Shown here in pieces: positions 1 to 5,366 of a stretch of DNA of 5,944 nt. A model generated the notes under the pieces. It saw only the letters and a list, made by a program, of their open reading frames with translations. It did not search any database and was not told where the DNA came from. The stretch is from Actinomycetota bacterium (lineage in GTDB: Bacteria; Actinomycetota; Actinomycetes; S36-B12): assembly GCA_016870425.1 (NCBI GenBank), contig VGBQ01000155.1, forward strand, positions 1 through 5,944, read 5' to 3'. Within the stretch, counting starts at the first letter, position 1. Each line of letters begins with the position of its first letter. The position numbers were made by a program, and so were the translations under genes.

Positions 1-459
1 GTCCGTGAGTTGCAGCAGATCCTGCGGGGCGACGCCGATGTCGAGGCCGCGCTGACCGCCCGAGACGTAGATCGTCGGCAGTGCGCCCGCCGAGACATCG
101 ATGACGGTGGGAAGCGCCTTGCGCTGGCCCAGCGGCGAGATGCCGCCGGCGACGTAGCCGGTCAGGCGCTCAGCGGCGGCTACCTCCATCATGCGAGCCC
201 GCTTGCCGCCGCGCGCGACGGCCAGGGCCTTGAGATTGAGCTGCCCGGTCACGGGCACGATTGCGACGACAGGCGACCCATCCACCTCCGCCAGGAGAGT
301 CTTGAAGACCGTCGCCGGGTCGAGGCCGAGTGCCTCAGCGGCCTCCATGCCGAAGCTCTCAGCCGCGGGATCGTGCGTGTAGACGTGCACCGTGTGCGCG
401 ATGCCCGTGCGCTGCAGGGCGACAAGCGCGGGGGTGCCCGCCGGGGACTTCTTGGCCAT
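1..459 (-). CDS. ybaK: YbaK-type Cys-tRNA(Pro) deacylase, 3' end cut by window edge
   Basis: Trans-acting editing enzyme of the YbaK/YeaK/ProX family, which hydrolyses Cys-tRNA(Pro) misformed by prolyl-tRNA synthetase in the cytoplasm. I translate 153 residues without a stop, beginning MAKKSPAGTPALVAL. The family lysine is visible at residue 53 in VFKTLL. The conserved GGISPLGQRK block is at 105-114 and a late LPTIYVSGGQRGLDIGV segment follows at about 127-143. Family members are usually about 155-160 residues, so only a few C-terminal residues are likely missing. The ATG at 459 shares its A with the TGA stop of the upstream LON gene (TGATG). There is no convincing ribosome-binding site, so reinitiation after the LON gene is the likely mode of translation. 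The family assignment is secure. The exact tRNA specificity is taken from the YbaK subfamily and was not tested here. Confidence 0.93.
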   Translation of the reverse strand, partial: MAKKSPAGTPALVALQRTGIAHTVHVYTHDPAAESFGMEAAEALGLDPATVFKTLLAEVDGSPVVAIVPVTGQLNLKALAVARGGKRARMMEVAAAERLTGYVAGGISPLGQRKALPTVIDVSAGALPTIYVSGGQRGLDIGVAPQDLLQLTD

Positions 460-1118
460 CAGTTGGCGCCAAAGGGCTCGCGTGCAAGGTCGATCGCGGG
501 CAGTGAGGGGATCTGCTCAATGAGGGCGGTCTCGTCGCGGAGGAAGGCCAGCTCGGCGCGCAGCCGCGCCGTGTCGTCGTCGGCCTCCAAGAAGCTCTGT
601 CGTGTCGCGAGGTCGGCCACGACGGCGGCGCCGACGAGATAGGACAGGACACGCGGGTCGTCCGGCAGGTCCGTGTCGTCCTCCTCATCCGTGAGCAGCT
701 CGCGGTAGGCCTGGAATCGACCGGCCACGGACAGGGCGAGGGGCGCACTGGCGTCGCCGGACTCCTCCTCCAGCCATTCCACTCGCGCCTGCGCGTAGGG
801 CTTGCCGTCGATCAACTCCAGGACGCGGAAGCGCGAGGTGCCCACGGTGACGATGTCCGATCGGCCATCGGGCAGCGTCGTGGCCTCGCGAAGCGCGGCA
901 AACGTGCCCACGTCGTGCAGGGCATGGACGCCATCGGCACCGACTTCGTGCCCCTCGCGGATCGCGACGACGCCGAATCCGCGGTCGTCCTCGTGCTGGC
1001 CCTCGAGGTCGGCAATGAGCTGGCGGTAGCGGGGCTCGAAGATGTGCAGTGGCAGGACAAGTCCGGGCACCAGCACGCTGGAGAGCGGGAAGAGCGGGAT
1101 GACTCGTGCCGATGTCAC
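459..1118 (-). CDS. Stand-alone LON substrate-binding-domain protein
   Basis: A 219-residue protein consisting of little more than a LON N-terminal (substrate-binding) domain. Supporting motifs are the opening IPLFPLSSVL (7-16), the family signature LPLHIFEPRYRQL (22-34), the strand FGVVAIREG (48-56) and the element IVTVGTSRFRVLEL (89-102), followed by a helical C-terminal half rich in acidic residues (116-153, 176-183). There is no AAA ATPase and no Ser-Lys protease domain, so this is not Lon protease. Free-standing LON-domain proteins are widespread in actinobacteria and their job is poorly defined; a protein-binding or adaptor role is only a guess. The start chosen is GTG at 1118, which places IPLFPL near the N-terminus as the family expects and lies 6 nt after a -10-like TAGCCT. 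An ATG two bases upstream is immediately out of frame (ATG TGA). The gene is divergent from hisD and overlaps ybaK by one base. Confidence 0.9.
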   Translation of the reverse strand: MTSARVIPLFPLSSVLVPGLVLPLHIFEPRYRQLIADLEGQHEDDRGFGVVAIREGHEVGADGVHALHDVGTFAALREATTLPDGRSDIVTVGTSRFRVLELIDGKPYAQARVEWLEEESGDASAPLALSVAGRFQAYRELLTDEEDDTDLPDDPRVLSYLVGAAVVADLATRQSFLEADDDTARLRAELAFLRDETALIEQIPSLPAIDLAREPFGAN

Positions 1119-1124
1119 ATTGGC

Positions 1125-1130
1125 AGGCTA
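1125..1130 (-). promoter_or_regulatory. Candidate -10 box for leaderless LON-gene transcript
   Basis: Read on the minus strand the hexamer is TAGCCT (TANNNT), followed by exactly 6 nt and then the GTG start at 1118. This spacing puts the transcription start on or next to the first base of the start codon, as in actinobacterial leaderless mRNAs. No Shine-Dalgarno sequence precedes the GTG, which fits. I see no good -35 hexamer. TANNNT is a loose motif, so the call rests on the spacing, the lack of a ribosome-binding site and two parallel cases in this window. Confidence 0.5.
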
Positions 1131-1134
1131 GACC

Positions 1135-1140
1135 TACAAT
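1135..1140 (+). promoter_or_regulatory. Candidate -10 box for leaderless his operon transcript
   Basis: TACAAT matches the sigma-70 consensus TATAAT at five of six positions. It stands out in otherwise G+C-rich sequence. Seven bases follow before the ATG at 1148, so the predicted transcription start is the A of that codon. The ATG at 1142 lies only one base after the hexamer and would not be transcribed from this promoter. A -35 element at 16-18 bp spacing would fall at about 1111-1118 inside the LON gene; nothing there resembles TTGACA well. Confidence 0.6.
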
Positions 1141-1152
1141 CATGGCCATGAT
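1139..1152. promoter_or_regulatory. Perfect 14-bp palindrome over the hisD start, possible operator
   Basis: ATCATGGCCATGAT is its own reverse complement, centred between 1145 and 1146, with no further pairing outside. It overlaps the last two bases of the hisD -10 box and the predicted start point and start codon at 1148. A dimeric regulator bound here would block hisD transcription, and it lies about where a LON-gene -35 element would sit. It could instead be chance, because a 7+7 perfect palindrome somewhere in 6 kb is not very rare. Its exact placement is what makes it notable. Confidence 0.35.
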
Positions 1153-2455
1153 CCAGCGGATCGACCTGCGCGGCTCCGATGCGGACCCGCGCACCGTCCT
1201 GCCCCGGGCCGCCATCGACGTGGAAGAGGCGACCGCCAACGTCCTACCCATCGTGCGCGATGTCCAGGCACGGGGGGCTGATGCCGTCCTGGACTGGACC
1301 GAGCGCTTCGACGGGGTCCGCCCGGCTCACCTGCGCGTCCCCCCGGAGGCCATCGCCGTGGCGGTGGCCGAGCTGGATCCCGCGGTCCGCGCCGCCCTGG
1401 AGGAGTCGATCCGGCGCGCACGCATCGTGCACTCCGACCAGGTCCGCTCCGAGACGACCACCACGGTGGTGCCCGGCGGCACGGTCACCGAGCGGTGGGT
1501 GCCGGTTGCCCGCGTGGGTCTCTATGTCCCCGGAGGGCGTGCCGTCTACCCCAGCAGTGTGGTGATGAACGTCGTCCCGGCCCAGATCGCGGGTGTGGAG
1601 TCGCTGTGCGTCGTCTCGCCAGCCCAGGCCGACCACGGGGGCCTGCCGCATCCCACGATCCTCGCGGCGTGCGGTCTCCTCGGAGTGGACGAGGTCTACG
1701 CCGCAGGCGGCGCGCAGGCGGTGGCGATGCTCGCCTACGGCGTCGACCTTCCGGAGGGCGGTCGCTGCGAGCCCGTCGACATGGTGACCGGACCCGGCAA
1801 CGTGTGGGTGACGGCCGCCAAGCGCGTGCTCAAGGGGCAGATTGGCATCGACTCCGAGGCGGGGCCGACCGAGGTTGCCGTCCTGGCTGACGACAGTGCC
1901 GACGCGACTCACGTGGCCGCCGACCTCATCAGCCAGGCCGAGCACGACACCCTGGCGGCGGCGGTGCTCGTCACCACCTCGCCGGACCTCGCCGACGCCG
2001 TGGAGCGCGAGGTCGGTGAGCAACTCGCGCGGACCAAGCACGTGGAGCGCATCAGCGAGGCACTGGCTGGTCCGCAGAGTGGCATCGTCCTCGTGGACGA
2101 CGTCGCCCAGGGCCTGCGGGTCGTCGACGCCTACGCCGCTGAGCACCTGGAGATCCACACGCGCGACGCCCGGTCCGTCGCCGAGCGAGTGCGCAACGCC
2201 GGTGCGATCTTCGTCGGCACCCACGCGCCCGTCTCGCTGGGCGACTACTGCGCGGGCTCCAATCACGTGCTGCCCACGGGCGGTTCCGCGGCACACGCGT
2301 CGGGCCTGTCGGTGCAGACCTTCCTCAGGGGGATCCACATCATCGACTACGACCGCGCAGCGCTCGAGGATGTCGCCGACCACGTCGTCGCGCTTGCTCT
2401 CGCGGAGGATCTGCCGGGCCATGCGGCCGCCATCACGATCCGGCTCCCGGGCTGA
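1148..2455 (+). CDS. hisD: Histidinol dehydrogenase
   Basis: Zinc-dependent, NAD-dependent enzyme that oxidises L-histidinol twice, through histidinal, to L-histidine: the last two steps of the pathway, in the cytoplasm. From ATG 1148 the protein has 435 residues, normal for the family. Residues corresponding to the E. coli zinc ligands are seen as Q263 and H266 (in LISQAEHD), D366 (in SLGDYCAGSN) and H425 (in LPGHAAAITIR). The catalytic Glu-His pair is E332-H333 in AAEHLEI. The glycine-rich segment MVTGPGNVWVT and IGIDSEAGPTEVAVLAD are typical. I chose 1148 over the in-frame ATG 1142 and GTG 1106 because it gives the family-like start MIQRIDLRG and lies 7 nt after TACAAT, while no ribosome-binding site serves the earlier codons. 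It is the first gene of the operon, with 10 nt before hisC. Confidence 0.97.
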   Translation: MIQRIDLRGSDADPRTVLPRAAIDVEEATANVLPIVRDVQARGADAVLDWTERFDGVRPAHLRVPPEAIAVAVAELDPAVRAALEESIRRARIVHSDQVRSETTTTVVPGGTVTERWVPVARVGLYVPGGRAVYPSSVVMNVVPAQIAGVESLCVVSPAQADHGGLPHPTILAACGLLGVDEVYAAGGAQAVAMLAYGVDLPEGGRCEPVDMVTGPGNVWVTAAKRVLKGQIGIDSEAGPTEVAVLADDSADATHVAADLISQAEHDTLAAAVLVTTSPDLADAVEREVGEQLARTKHVERISEALAGPQSGIVLVDDVAQGLRVVDAYAAEHLEIHTRDARSVAERVRNAGAIFVGTHAPVSLGDYCAGSNHVLPTGGSAAHASGLSVQTFLRGIHIIDYDRAALEDVADHVVALALAEDLPGHAAAITIRLPG

Positions 2456-2465
2456 CGAGGCCGCC

Positions 2466-3608
2466 ATGACGTGGTCGCCTCCCGTGCGCGAGGAGCTTCG
2501 AGGGGCGAGCCCCTACGGCGCGCCTCAACTCGATGTGGCCGTGCGCCTGAACACCAACGAGAATCCCTTCCCGCCCTCACCTGAGCTCGCCGCGCGCATC
2601 GGGCAGGCGGCAGCCGCGGCCGCGCTCGAGCTGAATCGCTACCCCGATCGCGAGGCGTGGTCACTGCGCGAGGATCTCGCGGCGTACCTCCTGCGCGAGT
2701 CGGCCGTCGCGGTCGACCCCGCGATGGTGTGGCCCGCCAACGGCTCCAACGAGGTGATGCAGCACGTCTTCTCCGCCTTCGGTGGCCCGGGTCGCCTGGC
2801 CATGGCTTTCTCGCCGACCTACTCGATGTACGAGCAGTACGCGCGCGACACCCTGACGCGCTATCGCACTGTCGGCAGGCGCCCGGACTTCGGGCTCGAT
2901 GCAGCCATGGTCGTGGCGGCGATGATCGGCGGGTCCCCTGACATCGTCGTGCTCACCTCGCCCAACAACCCCACGGGCACGGCCCTCACGCTCGACGTCG
3001 TCTCCGCCGCGTGTGCGATGTCGACGGGGATCGTGGTCGTCGATGAGGCCTACGCGGAGTTCCGCCGACCGGGCACTGCGACAGCGCTCACCCTCCTGGA
3101 GGCGCATCCCAACCTCGTGGTGACGCGCACCATGAGCAAGGCCTTCGCTCTCGCGGGGGCGCGGGTCGGATACGCCGTGGCATCGCCGGAGGTGATCGAC
3201 TCCCTGCGACTGGTGCGGCTGCCCTACCACCTGTCGAGCATCACCCAGGCCGTCGCGCGGGCGGCCCTGGAGTCCAGCGACGAGCTGCTCGGACAGGTCG
3301 ACCTGCTGCGCTCCGAGCGCGATGACCTCGTCGCGTGGCTCCGCGCAGCCGGCTTCCAGGCGGTTGACTCCGATGCCAACTTCATCCTGATGGGGGAGTT
3401 CGCCGACCGCCATCGCGCGTGGCAGGAGCTCCTCGACCGGGGCGTGCTCGTCAGGGAGGTGGGACCTGACGGCTGGCTCCGCGTCACCGTCGGGACGCCG
3501 CAGGACAACATCGCCCTCCGCGCGGCCCTCGGCGAGGTGGTCGGCATGGACGGCATGATGGTGCCCCCTGCCGAGGGTGACGGCAGCACGGATGGAGGCA
3601 CCGCATGA
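2466..3608 (+). CDS. hisC: Histidinol-phosphate aminotransferase
   Basis: PLP-dependent class I/II (fold type I) aminotransferase that converts imidazole acetol-phosphate plus glutamate to histidinol phosphate plus 2-oxoglutarate. The protein has 380 residues. Visible landmarks are LNTNENPFPPSP (28-39), the cofactor-binding ANGSNEV (91-97), SPNNPTGTAL (165-174) with N168, VVDEAYAEF (191-199) with D193 and Y196, the PLP-binding lysine K225 in RTMSKAFALAGARVGY, and the carboxylate-binding arginine R339 in WLRVTVG. The order and spacing match HisC rather than aspartate or aromatic aminotransferases, and the position between hisD and hisB confirms it. ATG 2466 follows GAGG (2457-2460) by 5 nt. 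The same frame stays open far upstream inside hisD, but only as a G+C-rich shadow. The last 20 or so residues (359-380) form a Met/Gly/Asp-rich tail beyond the conserved fold. The stop overlaps hisB (ATGA). Confidence 0.96.
   Translation: MTWSPPVREELRGASPYGAPQLDVAVRLNTNENPFPPSPELAARIGQAAAAAALELNRYPDREAWSLREDLAAYLLRESAVAVDPAMVWPANGSNEVMQHVFSAFGGPGRLAMAFSPTYSMYEQYARDTLTRYRTVGRRPDFGLDAAMVVAAMIGGSPDIVVLTSPNNPTGTALTLDVVSAACAMSTGIVVVDEAYAEFRRPGTATALTLLEAHPNLVVTRTMSKAFALAGARVGYAVASPEVIDSLRLVRLPYHLSSITQAVARAALESSDELLGQVDLLRSERDDLVAWLRAAGFQAVDSDANFILMGEFADRHRAWQELLDRGVLVREVGPDGWLRVTVGTPQDNIALRAALGEVVGMDGMMVPPAEGDGSTDGGTA
3594..3598 (+). promoter_or_regulatory. Ribosome-binding site for hisB
   Basis: GGAGG with a 6-nt spacer before ATG 3605, the clearest Shine-Dalgarno match in the operon. 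It lies inside the coding sequence of the non-conserved HisC tail and fixes the hisB start at 3605. Confidence 0.75.
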
Positions 3609-4216
3609 GTCGCACCGGTCGCGTGGAGCGCACGACCAAGGAGAGCAGCGTGCTCGTCGAGATCGACCTCGACGGGTCCGGGCGCACCGACGTCCAGACG
3701 GGCGTGCCCTTCTACGACCACATGCTCAGCCAGCTCGGCAAGCACGGGGGTTTTGATCTCACCGTGCGCACGACCGGTGACCTCGAGGTGGATGCGCACC
3801 ACACCGTGGAAGACACGTCCCTGGCCGTCGGGTCAGCCTTCCGGGAGGCGCTCGGCGATGCCGCGGGCACGCGGCGCTTCGGTGACTCGCTCGTGCCCCT
3901 CGACGAGTCCCTGTGCCAGTGCGCGGTCGATCTCTCCGGCCGGCCCTACCTCGTCCACGTCGAGCCGGAGATCGTCGAGCTCATCGGGACCTACGACACC
4001 ACCCTCACGCGCCACATCTTCGAGTCCTTCGTGGCCACCGCGCAGATCACGCTGCACGTGCGCGTGCTCAATGGACGCAATGCGCACCATGTCGTGGAGG
4101 CGCAGTTCAAGGCCTTTGCGCGCGCTCTGCGCGATGCCGTCGCGCTGGACCCACGCGTCGTCGGGGTGCCCTCGACGAAGGGCACGCTGTCGAGCCACGA
4201 GTCAGCGGAGCAGTAA
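3605..4216 (+). CDS. hisB: Imidazoleglycerol-phosphate dehydratase (monofunctional)
   Basis: Manganese-dependent enzyme that dehydrates imidazoleglycerol phosphate to imidazole acetol-phosphate, the substrate of HisC. The protein has 203 residues and contains only the dehydratase. The N-terminal HAD phosphatase domain of the enterobacterial bifunctional HisB is absent, so histidinol-phosphate phosphatase must be encoded elsewhere. Metal-site motifs are intact: FYDHML (H39), DAHHTVED (H65, H66, E69), RHIFESF (H137) and NAHHVVEAQFKA (H161, H162, E165). The phosphate-binding end PSTKG is at 189-193. HisB of this family forms 24-mers. It overlaps hisC by 4 nt and the following small membrane-protein gene by 1 nt (TAATG), so the three should be translated in a coupled way. 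Confidence 0.97.
   Translation: MSRTGRVERTTKESSVLVEIDLDGSGRTDVQTGVPFYDHMLSQLGKHGGFDLTVRTTGDLEVDAHHTVEDTSLAVGSAFREALGDAAGTRRFGDSLVPLDESLCQCAVDLSGRPYLVHVEPEIVELIGTYDTTLTRHIFESFVATAQITLHVRVLNGRNAHHVVEAQFKAFARALRDAVALDPRVVGVPSTKGTLSSHESAEQ
4207..4210 (+). promoter_or_regulatory. Ribosome-binding site for the 53-residue membrane protein
   Basis: GGAG with a 5-nt spacer before ATG 4216, within the last codons of hisB. It supports the small frame at 4216 as a real gene rather than a chance reading frame. Confidence 0.55.
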
Positions 4217-4377
4217 TGGGCTGGACCGCCGTACTCCTGCTGGCCCTCGCCGCCTTCCTCGCGGGCGGGGTCTACTCCTTCGCCAAGCAGGGCAAGCGCA
4301 ATGCCGCCGTGATCCTCGGGATCCTCGCGGCGATGGCGCTCGTCGGCGGCGCGCTCTACGCCTGGGGCGCCATCTAA
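4216..4377 (+). CDS. Small two-helix membrane protein in the his operon
   Basis: I do not know a function for this 53-residue protein. It starts MGWTAVLLLALAAF and is almost entirely two hydrophobic helices, about 3-22 and 30-51, joined by the short basic turn KQGKRN (24-29). Glycine pairs occur in both helices (17-18 and 44-45). By the positive-inside rule the turn would face the cytoplasm, with both ends outside. Evidence that it is a gene: a GGAG site 5 nt upstream, a TAATG overlap with hisB in front and another TAATG overlap with hisH behind, and a composition that makes sense as a membrane hairpin. The Corynebacterium glutamicum his cluster also carries extra open reading frames between hisB and hisH, so non-enzyme genes here have precedent. 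A role in anchoring, transport or regulation is open. An upstream extension in the same frame overlaps hisB and is rejected. Confidence 0.8.
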   Translation: MGWTAVLLLALAAFLAGGVYSFAKQGKRNAAVILGILAAMALVGGALYAWGAI

Positions 4378-5006
4378 TGACGTCGGTCGTCGTCCTCGAC
4401 TACGGCTCCGGCAATGTGCGCTCGGCGCAGCGCGCGCTCGAGCAGGTCGGAGCCTCTGTGGAGGTGACCGCCGACGTCGACGCGGTCATGGCGGCCGACG
4501 GGCTCGTGGTGCCGGGCGTGGGGGCGTTCGCCGCGTGCATGTCTGGATTGACCGCGGTGGACGGCCCCAAGCTCATCGGCCGCCGACTGGCAGGTGGGCG
4601 ACCCGTGCTGGGTATCTGCGTGGGCATGCAGGTGCTCTTCGACGCGGGTGTGGAGCACGGCGTCGAGACGGCTGGGCTAGGGGAATGGCCCGGAATCGTC
4701 GAGCGACTGCACGCCGACGTGCTGCCGCACATGGGATGGAACACCGTGGCGCCGCCCGAGGGATCGCGGATGTTCGAGGGCGTGCGCGAGGACTACTTCT
4801 ACTTCGTGCACTCCTACGGCGTGCTCGACTGGACGCTGCCCGCCTCGGGCCGCATGACCGCGCCCCTCGTGACGTGGACCGACTACGGCACGCCCTTTGT
4901 CTCTGCGGTCGAAAACGGCCCCCTGTGGGCGACGCAGTTCCACCCGGAGAAGTCCGGTGATGCGGGTGCACGCGTGCTGCGCAACTGGCTCGAGACGTTG
5001 GACTAG
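4377..5006 (+). CDS. hisH: Imidazole glycerol phosphate synthase, glutaminase subunit HisH
   Basis: Class I glutamine amidotransferase that hydrolyses glutamine and channels ammonia to HisF, which uses it with PRFAR to make imidazoleglycerol phosphate and AICAR. The protein has 209 residues, normal for the family. The oxyanion-loop segment VVPGVGAF (44-51) is present, the nucleophile is C81 in GICVGMQ, and the rest of the triad is H189 and E191 in TQFHPEKSG. The FYFVHSYGV segment (141-149) is typical of HisH as opposed to other amidotransferases. The start is ATG 4377 in TAATG, overlapping the small membrane-protein gene. The upstream GGGG (4364-4367) is a weak ribosome-binding site at best, so coupling is likely. 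In many actinobacteria hisA (priA) follows directly; here a 109-residue gene does instead. Confidence 0.97.
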   Translation: MTSVVVLDYGSGNVRSAQRALEQVGASVEVTADVDAVMAADGLVVPGVGAFAACMSGLTAVDGPKLIGRRLAGGRPVLGICVGMQVLFDAGVEHGVETAGLGEWPGIVERLHADVLPHMGWNTVAPPEGSRMFEGVREDYFYFVHSYGVLDWTLPASGRMTAPLVTWTDYGTPFVSAVENGPLWATQFHPEKSGDAGARVLRNWLETLD

Positions 5007-5008
5007 TC

Positions 5009-5338
5009 ATGGCGAAGCAGAGAGCGCGCAAGCGTGCCGAACGCGAGGCCGCGGCCGAGAAGGAGCGCGAGCAGCGGGCGCGTCGTCGGGCGCGCAAGGA
5101 ACGCGTCGAGCGTGTGCGCAGCTCAGTTGCCTCGGCGATCCCGGACCGCCCGAGGGTCGCCCCGGGCCTGCTGGCACGTCGTCGTCGGCGCCGTATCGTG
5201 GCGTTCCTCCTCGGCATCGCGCTGATCCAGGTCATCGCGTGGCCGCTCCTGCCGACCTGGAGCGGTCGCCTCGTCGTCCTCGGGCTCACCCTGCTCGCCG
5301 CACCGGTCGTCTGGGTCCTGTCCTTCGGTCGCGTGTAG
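5009..5338 (+). CDS. Basic N-terminus plus two-helix membrane protein of unknown function
   Basis: A 109-residue protein I cannot assign to a characterised family. Residues 1-38 are a highly charged, probably helical segment (MAKQRARKRAEREAAAEKER and onward) with about 17 basic and 7 acidic residues. A Pro-containing linker (44-52) leads to a run of six arginines (57-62) right before the first hydrophobic helix (about 63-81). A short LPTWSGR loop and a second helix (about 87-105) follow. The arginine run should hold the N-terminal domain in the cytoplasm, so both ends would be inside. Such a tail could contact nucleic acid, ribosomes or acidic lipid, but nothing shows which. The start ATG 5009 lies 2 nt after the hisH stop with no clear ribosome-binding site, indicating coupling to hisH. 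It ends at an inverted repeat. The arginine codons are mixed, so the run is not a simple repeat artefact. Confidence 0.8.
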   Translation: MAKQRARKRAEREAAAEKEREQRARRRARKERVERVRSSVASAIPDRPRVAPGLLARRRRRRIVAFLLGIALIQVIAWPLLPTWSGRLVVLGLTLLAAPVVWVLSFGRV

Positions 5339-5357
5339 GGACCGGCCGATCCCCTAC
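5335..5357. repeat. Inverted repeat at the end of the his transcription unit
   Basis: GTAGGG (5335-5340) pairs with CCCTAC (5352-5357) across an 11-nt G+C-rich loop. The left arm contains the TAG stop of the 109-residue gene. The right arm runs into the putative -10 box of the next gene. There is no T-run after it, so it is not a textbook intrinsic terminator. It could be a weak RNA hairpin ending the operon or a site affecting the downstream promoter. A chance 6-bp repeat cannot be excluded. Confidence 0.3.
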
Positions 5358-5360
5358 CCT
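5355..5360 (+). promoter_or_regulatory. Candidate -10 box for leaderless channel-like gene
   Basis: TACCCT (TANNNT) followed by CGCTCC and then ATG 5367: a 6-nt gap that places the transcription start at the start codon. No Shine-Dalgarno sequence precedes this ATG. No convincing -35 is seen. The arrangement repeats the one at the hisD/LON junction, suggesting that this gene is transcribed on its own rather than only by read-through from the his operon. Confidence 0.45.
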
Positions 5361-5366
5361 CGCTCC

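Noticed and set aside
10..642. A 210-codon plus-strand frame over ybaK and the LON gene
   Set aside because: It is the complement of two clearly conserved minus-strand genes; the translation is Arg/Ala-rich and unrecognisable.
1000..1147. T-box riboswitch or histidine-rich leader peptide upstream of hisD
   Set aside because: No T-box-like TGGNACCGCG motif, no run of His codons and no terminator hairpin; the region is the 5' end of the divergent LON gene, and the predicted transcript starts at the hisD ATG.
1244..2467. A 407-codon antisense frame opposite hisD
   Set aside because: It lies opposite a gene with intact catalytic residues, its composition shows no recognisable domain, and such antisense frames are expected in G+C-rich genes.
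1842..3608. A 588-codon open frame containing hisC and running back into hisD
   Set aside because: The part before 2466 has an Arg/Ser/Pro/Thr-rich composition typical of a shadow frame in G+C-rich coding DNA and overlaps well-supported hisD. HisC homology begins after 2466.
3753..5006. A 417-codon frame that would fuse an N-terminal extension to HisH
   Set aside because: The extension overlaps hisB and the small membrane-protein gene out of frame and looks like shadow sequence. HisH proper starts at ATG 4377 with family-normal length.
5176..5195. Arginine-coding run (RRRRRR) as a tandem repeat or artefact
   Set aside because: The codons are mixed (CGT, CGG, CGC), and an arginine cluster next to a membrane helix is normal for setting topology.
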